A stretch of DNA of 64,000 nucleotides, from contig JAGVSM010001290.1 of NCBI GenBank assembly GCA_022494885.1, positions 1-64,000 on the forward strand, given 5' to 3'. A program made the translations under genes and the position numbers. The notes below the pieces were generated by a model. That model made no database searches. It was not told the DNA's origin and saw only the letters and a list, made by a program, of their open reading frames with translations. Positions 31,801 to 37,115 of this stretch are shown here, piece after piece (the stretch's first letter is position 1; each line of letters begins with the position of its first letter). This stretch comes from Micrasema longulum (taxonomy: Eukaryota; Arthropoda; Insecta; Trichoptera; Brachycentridae).

Positions 31801-33522
31801 AAATGTACATTTTCTGTTACAGGTACGGAGATGTGGGAAAAAATTCACGTTTCAGGTGTAAAACCACAGCCCCGTTCTGAAAGTATCGCCATAGCTATCT
31901 CCGAATTACAGTTGCAAGGGGATCCTTGCCCCGCTTCCACTCCGACTCACAACGGCCAGAGGACGAGAGGCCGAGCGCGGCACTCCTCGTACCTCCCGAA
32001 CAACAAGGTGTCTCCCTGCGAAAAGACTTACGTGTTCAAGGCGTCCAACCATAACTACGTTGATGGAACCTCTCAAATAGACGAACCGAAGTCAGTCAGT
32101 TCCCCTCCAAACTCAGGTGGAAGTTTCCTCAAGGAAATCACAAAGCTTTCTCAAATTAATATATCGCGTTTAGGACATAACAAGTGTAGTTATAGTGTAC
32201 TAATAAGTAATACAGATTCTACGGAGAGTTTACTGCACCAACAGCAGAACGCGGCGCTGCAAGAAGAGGAGTGGAATGAACCCAAGACCGCCAAACACAT
32301 GGTCAAATCGCAAAGTGCGCATGTCATAAACAGAAGAAAAGTCATCATGAGTGGACTCATATCGCCTGTTATCCCTGAAGTGGGGAGCTTCGTAAACAAT
32401 AAATTCAGCTCTAGCAGGCATCAAACATCCATAAACGAATGGAGAAAGAAAGAAATGACGAGAGAACCAATATCAGTTCCTAATTTTAGTGATTTAACTC
32501 TTCTCACGCCGGTTCTTACTCCCGTGGAAGCTGCGAGGTTAGTATATCTAGACTCCGAAGAAGAAGAAGGGTATAATAATGATGTGTTCGAACCTACGGT
32601 AGACGATCACGATATTGTGCAAGTGTTGCCCGCCCCGACTCCGTGTGATTTCGCCATCGTTCACAAAAAGTTTCAGCCTCAAAACAAAGACGAAAGCTAC
32701 AGTTCTCATTTATCATCGTACGCTGAAAATCATACTTACGAAAATGTGCCAAAATGCAGTATTATTCCAAAATCTACGTCCGTGCGCTTCCAAAACTATC
32801 CGGACTTGGAAGAGGCTTCCGACGAAAACATTTCTACTTCCGACTACGCTAGCATCGAAGGAGTCAACAAAATATCTTCCAACAGTACTTATAGTATGTC
32901 CACTAGACAGAGCTTCACGCCGCTAGAAGAAAATACGATCAACGAATTGAGTCCAAAAAGTGGTATGAAACACTCCGACACGGCGTTTGGATTTTGCAAC
33001 CCGAATTACCTGGGCCCGGATATACAGACCATTTTGTCGAATAACAAAAATCAGACGCTCCAGCAGGACAGCACTCTCAGTGATAGCGTCCAGTTTGCGA
33101 AAATGCTGAACACTCCAGATAGCGGAATAACAGACAGCCGCAGCGGCAGCCGGCAGCTGTTTCTGATGGACGACATGGTCGAGATGCAGGATCTAGGGAA
33201 CAAGACGAAATTCGGGCAAAACAACGACGCCGAGTCTCACCACCGGGAGAGCCGATTTCCCCCGAGATCGCTCACCATCGAATCTCCGTGCAGTCCGTAC
33301 CAGGGAAAGGAAGCCGCGGTCAAGACTCGGGCCAAGAGCGCCAGCCGAGTGGAGAGGCAGAGGTCCAAGGAATTAGTGCCTGAGGAAGAAGCGCACGACA
33401 TGACGTGTTTTGCTTCTGATGTTGTTATACCACTGTACGTGTTCGTGATCGGTGGGAAAGAGCACGGACACGTGAATGTCTTCAAAAGACCCTTGTCCAT
33501 GTGGAAATACCAGTTGTATTAA
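3390..33522 (+). CDS. Kelch-repeat protein, slim (scruin-like at the midline)-like; join of six exons
   Basis: Joined exons are 3390-3554, 23200-23354, 28650-28806, 29304-29462, 31184-31330 and 31823-33522. All introns are GT-AG. Counted from the ATG at 3392 the join is 2481 nt, exactly 827 codons including TAA, which supports the exon set. Six kelch blades each start at a Trp (MWSP, RWEQ, SWRK, SWHL, QWMQ, MWEK), carry a double glycine, and end in an LW/MW-aromatic motif. Kelch propellers are protein-interaction scaffolds, and scruin-type members bind actin; the actin role here is inferred. Blade 6 is split by about 500 residues of Ser/Thr/acidic low-complexity sequence. The start is uncertain: the acceptor at 3389 shows that an upstream exon exists, so ATG 3392 may be internal. 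The slim assignment rests on recalled domain layout. Confidence 0.82.
3661..3791 (+). repeat. LINE 3' tail fragment
   Basis: A CT-rich stretch is followed by GCCCAGTGGGCGTAAATA and (AAATA)n, the form of a LINE tail. A related minus-strand piece lies near 53265-53310. This is intronic. Confidence 0.5.
3942..4262 (-). repeat. F1 hairpin-ended repeat, internal part
   Basis: On the minus strand it matches the F1 body: the shared block around AGTGGCCACTTTACACACTG, the segment GAGCTGAAACCTTTATTG, and CTAGGCAACGCCTGAAAAC. Confidence 0.75.
4391..4601 (-). mobile_element. SINE1, tRNA-derived, near full length
   Basis: On the minus strand it begins GTCGGCCTTGTGGTGTAAT, which carries an A-box, and contains a degraded B-box (GTTAGATTCC). 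The body ends with CACCTTTGGGTGCGGAAGAG and a GAT/GAC-rich tail. It matches the plus copy at 23688-23961. Confidence 0.8.
4680..4800 (+). repeat. SINE1 internal fragment
   Basis: CCCTGGGCTGGTGACTGAGG and the following GATCACC/TTCATGTAACA match the middle of SINE1 in plus orientation. Both ends are missing. Confidence 0.5.
4870..5449 (-). mobile_element. SINE1 split by a LINE tail
   Basis: SINE1 3' sequence (4870-4944) and 5' tRNA-like sequence (5259-5449, B-box GGGTTCGATACCC on the minus strand) form one element once the intervening LINE tail is removed. Confidence 0.8.
4945..5258 (+). mobile_element. LINE J2, 3' tail insertion
   Basis: It matches 51960-52280: AGTCAAGATT-AAATGTCACT, the CCTTCTTCTTTCCTTCC tract, GGAAGAAATTGCCTTAAGGC and the (AAAT)n end. 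It is severely 5'-truncated and sits inside a SINE1. Confidence 0.8.
5486..5973 (-). mobile_element. RTE-type LINE (subfamily a), 5'-truncated
   Basis: The minus strand is open for about 130 codons and encodes the distal RTE ORF (KKGALRWFGHVERM, then QIQQKLEDGHV and the closing YGETA). It is homologous to the end of 44318-45792. TTGTTTTCAACAAC occurs at 5472-5485 and 5974-5987, a probable target-site duplication partly merged with the (AAC)n tail. Confidence 0.8.
6253..6904 (+). mobile_element. LINE J3, 3' end, interrupted by SINE3
   Basis: It is collinear with 1-416 before and after the SINE at 6381-6620. It encodes the KGLKLYNELPEE motif and ends in AATAAAGCATAAATAAATAA. Confidence 0.75.
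6381..6620 (+). mobile_element. SINE3, tRNA-derived
   Basis: The head GCGCCGTGGCGCAGTTAGTT contains an A-box and GGGTTCGATTCCC is a perfect B-box. Spacing is tRNA-like but the 3' side continues into about 170 bp of non-tRNA body and an A-rich end, so it is a SINE and not a tRNA gene. It is inserted in LINE J3, and AAAACA flanks it on both sides. Confidence 0.75.
6905..7305. other. No recognisable gene
   Basis: A 61-codon ORF (7008-7193) has no visible motif. Nothing else stands out. Confidence 0.45.
7306..7432 (-). repeat. SINE1 3' part
   Basis: ATCATCATCATTCCCTTTCC and TGGTGCATAGGGCACTGCAT match the SINE1 3' end. The tRNA half is missing, apparently cut by the adjacent F1 element. Confidence 0.7.
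7436..7705 (+). repeat. F1 hairpin-ended repeat
   Basis: It starts with the F1 terminus (CTTGTCCAAATTTTTGTAGAC) and continues through GACCTGTCATTGACTGGTTT to the CATTCTGC block. The 3' hairpin is missing. Confidence 0.7.
7740..8032. repeat. AT-rich then TG-rich low-complexity sequence
   Basis: 7865-7985 is an imperfect GTGTG-rich tract (GTGTGTGAGG, GTGTGTATATGGGTGTGAG). A similar tract lies at 46365-46455. Confidence 0.55.
8033..8268 (-). mobile_element. SINE1, near full length
   Basis: 3' end ATCATCATCATTCCCTTTCC. On the minus strand the B-box reads GGGTTCGATTCCC and the A-box side is truncated near 8268. Confidence 0.8.
8269..9864. other. Intronic sequence with small repeats, no gene
   Basis: 8402-8511 holds two diverged copies of a unit containing TACTTGTTTGTGATTAAATT-like sequence about 73 bp apart. 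8930-9000 contains GAAAACCGCACGTAAATCGG followed by TTGAGCCG, a motif common in arthropod LINE or Helitron tails. The rest is AT-rich with no recognised content. Confidence 0.4.
9865..10195 (+). mobile_element. Second RTE-like LINE, ORF 3' fragment
   Basis: In broken frames the plus strand encodes MERQMLGVCLRDIVRNEEMR, then AAKFKWQWAGHL, then KRWVDDIASIAGQ and FIQQWRE. This is the C-terminal region of a different RTE family from the one at 44318. A stop interrupts it near 10022. Confidence 0.7.
10473..10657 (+). mobile_element. RTE-type LINE, subfamily b, 3' end
   Basis: AAAGACGTGGCATGATCAGA through TGCCTACGGGGGAATGGCG, ending in AGTAGT. It matches the end of 57060-57766. Confidence 0.7.
10658..12689. 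other. No recognisable gene
   Basis: About 2 kb of AT-rich intron. ORFs of 60-76 codons near 11562-11855 overlap on opposite strands and show no motif. I see nothing to annotate. Confidence 0.4.
12690..13145 (-). mobile_element. Probable LINE C-terminal remnant
   Basis: Minus-strand frames encode PARFSRQMWNDFLPTSG followed by a Phe/Leu/Lys-rich tail. This resembles the FxRxxxxWNxLP motif at LINE ORF2 C-termini. Two overlapping frames suggest a frameshift. Assignment is tentative. Confidence 0.4.
13174..13236 (-). repeat. RTE (subfamily a) terminal fragment
   Basis: ACAACAACAAACCACCACAC through GGTAGGCAGAGAGGATAGAA is the reverse complement of the last bases of the RTE ORF plus tail. Confidence 0.7.
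13237..13838. other. No recognisable gene
   Basis: AT-rich. 13500-13540 contains a short imperfect hairpin (ACTCTTTTTAATAAAAAAGAGT). Confidence 0.4.
13839..14379 (+). repeat. M1 MITE, rearranged and interrupted by SINE2
   Basis: 13913-14096 and 14275-14379 are M1 in plus orientation, ending CTGAATTTCCTCATT. The first block (13839-13912) is M1's left end in reverse orientation, so the terminus has been inverted in place. SINE2 sits at about 14097-14270. Confidence 0.75.
14097..14270 (+). mobile_element. SINE2, tRNA-derived
   Basis: ATCGGGTTGTGGTCCCGCGG, a degraded B-box (GGCTCGAAACCC) and a shared 3' body (CATTTTCTGATAGTGAGTTA, AGAACGCAAATAT). It matches 56840-57012. Confidence 0.7.
14380..15465. 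other. AT-rich intron, no gene
   Basis: 14447-14640 is locally GC-richer with ORFs on both strands but no motif. 14860-15460 is A/T-rich and resembles minus-strand LINE 3' UTR material. Nothing firm. Confidence 0.4.
15466..16260 (-). repeat. LINE tail B copies (composite)
   Basis: 15466-15765 is the reverse complement of 62190-62530: TTTAAACGCTTTGTAGGCTT, TTTACACAGAAGAAACA, TATTGCAGTGGAATGAACAG. A second, shorter match starts near 16090 (TATTGCAGTGGAGAGAACAG). Confidence 0.65.
15960..16085 (+). repeat. LINE 3' tail insertion
   Basis: GGAAGAAATTGCCATTTAGC and GTTAAATAAATAAAAAATAAT resemble the LINE J2 tail design (GGAAGAAATTGCC, then an A/T simple tail) but belong to another subfamily. Confidence 0.5.
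16261..16819. other. No recognisable gene
   Basis: AT-rich, with a CT-rich stretch at 16600-16700 of the type seen upstream of LINE tails. Confidence 0.4.
16820..16955 (+). repeat. Dispersed repeat Q, copy 1
   Basis: TTATGGATAACTTATATAGC, GCCATTTTCG, GGGCGCTTTACATGGTGATT. It is homologous to 25297-25425. Class unknown. Confidence 0.65.
16956..18477. other. Intron; contains dispersed repeat S
   Basis: 17275-17520 matches the reverse complement of about 37665-37865: TTTATCGGTATTCGTAGTAT and AAATCCATTTCACA. The rest is AT-rich with no gene. ORFs here (up to 93 codons) are Phe/Tyr/Ile-rich and look spurious. Confidence 0.5.
18478..18780 (+). repeat. F1 repeat (variant subfamily) with inverted tail
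   Basis: CAACAATGTTTTGGGTATGT, TTGCAGACTGGCTGGAGTTT, ATTTACAGGGCTTATGACC. At about 18700 it switches to the reverse complement of its own left part (ATGCCTAGACTACCATTTTC). Confidence 0.7.
19120..19215 (-). ncRNA. Hammerhead-ribozyme-like core, possible Penelope-like element terminus
   Basis: On the minus strand: CTGAAGA (19177-19183), one extra U, GGCT pairing with AGCC (19172-19175 with 19157-19160), then GAAACGTC (19149-19156). CTGANGA, stem II, GAAA and a GUC cleavage triplet are in type I order. Stem I is weak (about 3 bp) and stem III has no loop, so single-molecule activity is doubtful. Hammerhead motifs are known in Penelope-like element terminal repeats. Confidence 0.4.
19216..19954. 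other. No gene; (TA)n microsatellite
   Basis: 19855-19886 is a (TA)n run. 19585-19660 resembles 38010-38080 (TATTTCATGGACCTTATTAA), part of repeat S. Confidence 0.5.
19955..20235 (+). repeat. F1 hairpin-ended repeat
   Basis: It has the full F1 left end: ATATTTTGAGTTTGTCCAAA, GACTGGATCCAACTCCCTGA, then the body to GTTGATGTTTGTGAAGTTGA. The right hairpin is absent. Confidence 0.8.
20236..20865. other. No recognisable gene
   Basis: AT-rich intron. Short ORFs overlap the preceding repeat. Confidence 0.4.
20866..21333 (-). mobile_element. RTE-type LINE, subfamily a, 5'-truncated
   Basis: The minus strand encodes a decayed C-terminus (KTWHAQIYQIFEDGHVKSRN, SVCKDRV). It begins near the ACAGTTCACAGTGGAGTCCT equivalent of the full copy. 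Stops and frameshifts show decay. Confidence 0.75.
21595..21752 (-). repeat. SINE1, degraded
   Basis: CGAAGGTAAGGTGATCAGGC and GTCAGGAATCAAACCTT follow SINE1 order but are diverged. The tRNA head is largely lost. Confidence 0.5.
22043..22495 (+). repeat. F1 hairpin-ended repeat, nearly complete
   Basis: Left end ACAATATTTGAGTTTGTACA. The body continues to CTAGGCAACGCCTGAAAACA. A short terminal hairpin follows (ACAATGTTTTGAGTATAC versus ATATACTCAAAGAATTGTTG). Confidence 0.8.
22496..23199. other. Intron end before kelch blade 2 exon
   Basis: AT-rich. A good polypyrimidine tract (CCTTTTTCTTTTTTCTAG) precedes the exon at 23200. No other content recognised. Confidence 0.5.
23200..23354 (+). CDS. 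Kelch gene exon (blade 2)
   Basis: A long pyrimidine tract and TAG end at 23199; the donor GTATGT starts at 23355. Entry is phase 1 and exit phase 0. The exon encodes RWEQLHPSGERPPSLQEHSA, then SIYVFGGEVG and PLWVYDVQ, a standard kelch repeat with P-x-x-x-x-x-x-HSA, double Gly and LWVYD. It lies 19.6 kb downstream of the previous exon, yet the reading phase matches perfectly. Confidence 0.88.
23611..24320 (-). repeat. M1 MITE with SINE1 inserted
   Basis: Starts GGGTTCAGTGG and ends TTGAAGTTCCTCA. The M1 body resumes after the SINE at 23962. CRE-like sites are decayed to GTGACGTC. Confidence 0.75.
23688..23961 (+). mobile_element. SINE1, full length
   Basis: Head GTCGGCCTCGTGGTGTAATG has the A-box and CGGGTTCGATTCCCG the B-box. 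A 170-bp body follows, with CACCATTAGATGCGGAAAGG and a (GAT)n tail. Best copy in the window. Confidence 0.85.
24709..25245. repeat. F1 head-to-head inverted pair with direct-repeat flanks
   Basis: 24709-25017 is F1 in plus orientation and 25018-25245 is F1 in minus orientation. The 13-bp sequence TAAGACAAACTTA flanks the unit exactly (24696-24708 and 25246-25258). Confidence 0.8.
25297..25425 (+). repeat. Dispersed repeat Q, copy 2
   Basis: TTATGGATATCTTACATGGC, GCCATTTTCG, GAGCGCTTTAAAAAGTGATT; homologous to 16820-16955. Confidence 0.65.
25864..26273 (-). repeat. M1 MITE, complete
   Basis: Ends AAAGTTCAGTGG and TTGAAGTTCCTCATT. It contains two intact TGACGTCA palindromes. The interior holds ATTTTTACCCCGCGTAAGAA. 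Confidence 0.8.
26540..27633 (-). pseudogene. mariner-like transposase, split and internally deleted
   Basis: The N-terminus starts at ATG 27633 (minus) with MSARSSAKCEPRAG, then GITPTDFFRLIKTDYG, typical of mariner DNA-binding domains. At MNRT it is cut by an F1 element (27068-27499) and resumes with KVFKW. Frames are then mixed. Near 26700-26860 GICLWHDNALPHTALATKAL carries the second catalytic Asp, followed by LLDSFNWDV. The expected third Asp region is replaced by HCFEFGAF and a stop. Inactive. Confidence 0.8.
27068..27499 (+). repeat. F1 hairpin-ended repeat inside a mariner
   Basis: The body matches F1. The right end is a roughly 115-nt hairpin (CAACAATATTTTGAGTTC pairing with AACTCAAAATATTGTTG). 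It is flanked by TTCGTTCT (27060-27067) and CTCGTTCT (27500-27507). Confidence 0.85.
27950..28110 (-). repeat. RTE subfamily b, 3' fragment
   Basis: A (TAC)n tail complement precedes TGCCATCATGCCATTTTTCG and GTCTATCCTGGCATACATTT. This matches the end of 57060-57766. Confidence 0.65.
28111..28649. other. Intron before blade 3 exon, with F1 and SINE1 scraps
   Basis: 28395-28535 has F1-like pieces (GTGTTTCCTAGTATGTAGGT, CAAAATATTGTCGTTAAC). 28565-28625 resembles a SINE1 3' end (AATGCAGTGCCCAGTTCACC). No gene. Confidence 0.45.
28650..28806 (+). CDS. Kelch gene exon (blade 3)
   Basis: The acceptor TTTGCAG ends at 28649 and the donor GTAAGA starts at 28807. The exon enters in phase 0, matching the phase-0 exit of the preceding exon, and leaves in phase 1. 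The translation reads ANSWRKI, a basic Arg/Ala/Gly-rich connector, RGHTSLVHQGAMLVYGGYQD and LNDLWAFYF, an unmistakable kelch repeat. The connector is GC-rich. Confidence 0.9.
28807..29303. other. Short intron, no other feature
   Basis: 497-bp AT-rich intron between kelch exons. Confidence 0.7.
29304..29462 (+). CDS. Kelch gene exon (blade 4)
   Basis: The acceptor TTTCCAG ends at 29303 and the donor GTAACA starts at 29463; phase 1 at both sides, 159 nt. The exon encodes ESESWHLLSS, a Gly-rich loop, PPGRHKHSAVIQGGAMWVYGG and ADCWKWDT. The HKHSA, double-Gly and closing Trp-Lys-Trp follow the kelch pattern. Confidence 0.9.
29463..30291. other. Intron, no gene
   Basis: AT-rich. 30240-30275 repeats the CTTTTATCGGTATTCGTAGT block of repeat S. 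Confidence 0.45.
30292..31125 (+). repeat. F1 repeat with secondary insertions
   Basis: F1 blocks occur at 30292-30335, 30530-30624 and 30876-31125, in order, ending in a long hairpin (TTTTGAGTTTGTCC pairing with GGACAAACTCAGAA). It is interrupted at 30336-30529 and by a MITE at 30625-30875. Confidence 0.75.
30625..30875. mobile_element. 251-bp MITE with 24-bp terminal inverted repeats
   Basis: The termini start CGTCGCTTCAGTTCGTTTTT and, on the opposite strand, CGTCGCTTTAGTTCGTTTTT; one mismatch in 24. ACTA lies on both sides (30621-30624 and 30876-30879). Superfamily not identified. Confidence 0.8.
31184..31330 (+). CDS. Kelch gene exon (blade 5), short
   Basis: This 147-nt exon has no ATG. 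The acceptor GGTTTTCAG ends at 31183 and the donor GTGGGT starts at 31331; phase 1 at both sides. The translation contains SSQWMQIKSKFSPGPRHSHA, GYMLLFGGESSGQPSNDIWR and FHF, a complete kelch repeat (PGPRHSHA, double Gly, NDIWRFHF). It bridges the flanking exons in frame. Confidence 0.9.
31331..31822. other. Intron with SINE1 3' end
   Basis: 31600-31696 is the SINE1 3' end (ACCATTAGGTGCGGAAAGCG and a GAT-rich tail). Confidence 0.65.
31823..33522 (+). CDS. Kelch gene terminal exon: blade 6 start, long disordered insert, blade 6 end
   Basis: The acceptor TGTTACAG ends at 31822, phase 1. The exon opens with GTEMWEKIHVSGVKPQPRSE (residues about 261-280), the first strand of a sixth kelch blade. 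About 500 residues then lack recognisable domains and are rich in Ser, Thr, Asn and acidic clusters such as DSEEEEG. The exon closes with PLYVFVIGGKEHGHVNVFKR and PLSMWKYQLY just before TAA at 33520-33522, which supplies the missing double-Gly strand and the closing MWKY of blade 6. The insert may bind partners or carry regulatory phosphosites (inferred). Exon end and stop are directly visible. Confidence 0.88.
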
Positions 33523-33897
33523 TATTATAAGTGTACAGACTTTACTGATATCGCGTCATATTATATTTGGGGCCTGTTTCAATCCGCAATTCATAGAACA
33601 TAATTGTATTGTTGTATTTATTTTACCTCATTTGACAATGTTGTTGTTTGGATTTTATAAAATCACTAGAAATAATAATTTTTGTTTTTAAATTAGTGAG
33701 TTGAGCTTCTTCTTTGTATGTTGATTTTATGATGTCATTTTTAGTAGATGTATAGAAATTTAAGTAGTTTTACAATTGATAGTACCTAAATAGTCAACAA
33801 TAATCAACAAAACAGGTCCTATTTCATTGTTATTACTATATTTGTTTTACACAAGCCTTATTCACTGTTATTTTTTTCTCAAACATTTTAGTTATTA
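33523..33897 (+). other. 3' flank / probable 3' UTR of the kelch gene
   Basis: AT-rich sequence between the stop codon and a mariner insertion. I see no AATAAA here; the first good match downstream is near 35345, beyond the mariner. Either a variant signal is used or the transcript runs through the transposon. Confidence 0.4.
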
Positions 33898-35154
33898 CGA
33901 GGGTTGCTACGTAATTTTTGAGATAGACAAGTAAAAACAAATATTTCCAATTGAAAATAGCTTTATTATTTTCAAAATATTCTCCTTAAAGATCAATACA
34001 CTTTGTATGCGTTTAAAACCAATTTTCGAAGCACTTTTTCCAGTCCGATTGAGGTACCTCCAAAACATGTAATTTGAACGTATCAACCGCTTCTTCAGGC
34101 GTAGAAAAATATGCGGGAATAAGAAAAAAAAATTGGGTGCCAAATCAAGACTATACGGTGGATGATCCATCAATTCGATGTTTTGAATGCTCAAAAATTC
34201 ACTTGTTTGAGCTGATGTGTGACAGCTTGCATTGTCGTGGTAGAGAATGATTCGTCTTCTGAAATTGGTATCCCTTATTTTACCGAACACTTTTGGCAAA
34301 AAAATGATGGTGTATCATTTAGAATTAACCGTTCTACGTTGCTCTAGTGAAATGGTGGCGACATGTCCGGTTATTCCGAAAAAACAAGCGACCATTTGGT
34401 CCGAAGTGCTTCGTGCGCGAACAACTTTTGTTTGATTTCGCTCGTCTTGAAAGACCCATACATTGATTGTTGTTTAGTTTCAGGTTCAAATGCATAGATC
34501 CATGATTTGTCGCCCGTCACAATAGACAGTCTACATTATGGACGTCTTTTAAAGCTCCGTGATAAAAAAAAAAAAAACTTTTGTTTTCACCAATCGACGT
34601 AAGCCTTTTTTAGCGATTATCAAATTACGCGGTATCCAACGTGAACAAATCTTTTTGACGACCAAATGTTCATGCAATATTGAATATAAGCAAATGGAAT
34701 TAATGCTCAAGCATGCCTTAATCTCACGGTATGTCACATTACGATCTTGCAATATCAGTTCACGCAAAGCATCGATTTTTCTGGCACAACAGCTGATTTT
34801 GGACGACCTTCAAGAAATTCGTTCTGTAACGAAGTGCAACCACGATTGGATTCAGAAAATCAGTGAAACCCGGTGGCTCAAAATGATGCTTCATCACCAA
34901 AAGTCGCAGCAAGTTGGACGGCACGCTGTTGTTGGTTTAATCCACGTCAAAAATCATAGAAAATCATCGCACGAAAATGTTCACGATTTTGTTCAAATTT
35001 TTCAAGTATATGTAAATAACACAAATATCACTCGTATGACAAAACGTTCTGACTACGTTTTCCATTGAAAATAGCAAACTTTACGATGGCAATTTCAGAT
35101 TTGACATATTCACACTGGTGTTGCTATATCTCAAAACTTAAGTAGCAACCCTCG
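33898..35154 (-). mobile_element. mariner element with degenerate transposase
   Basis: 1257 bp, with inverted ends CGAGGGTTGCTACGTAA and the complement of TTAAGTAGCAACCCTCG. TA precedes the left end and TG follows the right. Minus-strand pieces, N to C: a helix-turn-helix region (about 34780-35060), TYREIKACLSINSICLYSIL (34600-34767), GDKSWIYAFEPETKQQS (about 34450-34530), and HDNASCHTSAQTSEF to YSLDLAPNFFFLFP (33907-34299). The third Asp of D,D34D is Phe here. Frameshifts separate the pieces. Typical length for the family; inactive. Confidence 0.92.
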
Positions 35155-35965
35155 TGTTTATCCACATACATTACCTTTCTATCATTCTCCTATCTGTATA
35201 TTTTTTTCCAATACTTTACTTTACTCCTCTCATGTGAATCATTCTCTACTCTTGTCATTTTCCGGAGAACCGAAATTTTCCTTTCGCTTTAATGTGTCAC
35301 AATTTTTACTAGAAAAAATCAGACGTGTTTTTTGACAAATTATTGAATAAATATTAAATACTAATAAACTTTTGGACCACTGTACGGAGTAAACGATCAT
35401 CTTGTAAGTTTATACTCTCATAGACAAGTAAGACCATCTGTACCTGATCATCTATCAGCCTTCATTTTAACTTGATCTACATCATCCTTACAAAAAACTC
35501 AATTAGTGAAATCATAGTAGCTTCATTAGTGAAAATCTATTTTCTGGATAAATAATGTATTCTCGGTAAGAAAAACAGTTTTGAAAAATAAGTGTTCATA
35601 TAAATAAGTATACTTACACACAGGATTATTTAACACGCATGTATATGATATAAAGCACAGTTTAAAAAAAAAACTAAAATGGAATAAAGAGTTATGATAT
35701 AATTTTTAACCTCAATGTATCGCTGTAATTTTTAAATGTTACTTATATATTTTCTAATAGAACTTATTAATTATTTAAATATCTGTTAAGGTGCTGCAAT
35801 TTGTTTCCATAACATAATTTTAAGAATTTGTAGACTCTGAAAATATGTAGACCCCGATAGTAAATAACAAAATTCTACACAAATTTTAATTAAGATTTAT
35901 GTTAAATAAAATCAAGTCCTCCATTATTCTGATTCTTGAGTAAAAAAATCTACAATCAGTTGAAA
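35155..35965. other. No recognisable gene
   Basis: AT-rich. AATAAATATTAAA at about 35344 could act as a polyadenylation signal for the kelch gene if transcription crosses the mariner. Confidence 0.35.
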
Positions 35966-36355
35966 AGAAGTTACTACTACCATTTCATAATTTTGTCTTA
36001 AGGGTAGGCAGAGAATATGACCCGCCACACACGTCTATCTTGATATACGTTTCTAGCTTATTCCTCATTCATACAAATCGTCATAGATGCCCTTGGCTGT
36101 GTTCGCTTTTGAAAAGACCAGACTTAAGACTTCGTTGTATCTGATCATGCCACGTCTTTCTCGGTCGTCCTCGTCCTGCGTTATTATTCATTCTCGCCAT
36201 GTGTATCTGTTTTACTATTCTTTCGTCATCCGTTTATACTACATGACCAAACCATTTTAGGGGGCCTTTCGTAATCTTACCAATTATACTTGTCTCAGAT
36301 TTACACTATCGCTTGATTTTTTCTTTCGTAACCCTGTCACACAGTCGAACCTGGA
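35966..36355 (-). mobile_element. RTE-type LINE, subfamily b fragment
   Basis: GTCTTAAGGGTAGGCAGAGA, GATCATGCCACGTCTTTCTC and TACATGACCAAACCATTTTA match the reverse complement of 57300-57740. Confidence 0.75.
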
Positions 36356-36950
36356 TATAGGAGAGCCCAAGGGCCCGGGACCCTTTTCTCTTAATAAGAG
36401 GTCCGTCTTTTATTCAATCTTTTTTTTACAGAGGTCTACAAACATAACCAGACTTCCTTATTAGGTAGAGTTTTTAGCCTCTCCGTTTTCAATAATTTTA
36501 TAACATGTCGATTCCCCGACATATTTAAAAAAAAAAATATCTACTCGCAGTTTTCCTTTGTCATAGGTAGCTTGCCCACCTGCAATCAAAACCATATTTC
36601 GCTCTCGTTGCTTCTCATACGATACGAATGAATTTACGAAACGAATTAGTCACAGCATAAGGCCACAGTTGAACGAAGTGTCGAAAACGATCACTTTCGT
36701 CTACTTTACATTTCGTTTTGAAGAAACGTAAAAGCAAATTCATTATTTTGTAAAACAGAAAATTTTCTTTCAAATGACGTTAAACCATTTTGTTTTACAA
36801 TTGGCGCTCATTTTAAAATTAATAAAAAACAGACCCGACTTACGTTAACCACTAATATTTAGTATACTTTTTTTACGCGGAACTGCACGAAATGTTTCTT
36901 ACACTCCCCGTTTAAAAAGTTGTTTTTCTGCATATTTTGTTTGTAAACTA
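36356..36950. other. No gene; possible pogo-type transposon end
   Basis: 36345-36420 contains ACAGTCGAACCTGGATATAG and AATAAGAGGTCCGTC, like the terminal inverted repeats of pogo/Tigger elements. No matching second end was found. Confidence 0.35.
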
Positions 36951-37115
36951 AGGGCCTTACTTATAAACCTAGTTTAAAATTAGGCCTAGGATAGTGGTAG
37001 AATAAGGATAGGAATACGGTTCTTATTCTACCACTATAATAAGGATACAATTCCCATTCATATTCCACCACTTTGCCTTGGCGTAACTTTATACCAAGTT
37101 TATGAGTAAGACCCT
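36951..37115. mobile_element. 165-bp MITE with nested inverted repeats
   Basis: Outer ends are AGGGCCTTACTTATAAACC (36951) and the complement of TTTATGAGTAAGACCCT (37115). Inner 15-bp perfect arms TAGTGGTAGAATAAG lie at 36992-37006 and 37022-37036 (inverted). Confidence 0.65.

Noticed and set aside
32190..32926. Extra ORFs inside the terminal kelch exon
   Set aside because: Out-of-frame shadows of the 563-codon open frame.
34559..35068. Plus-strand 169-codon ORF
   Set aside because: It is antisense to the N-terminal half of the mariner transposase read on the minus strand.
36345..36440. Complete pogo/Tigger element
   Set aside because: Only one TIR-like end is visible and no transposase frame was found.
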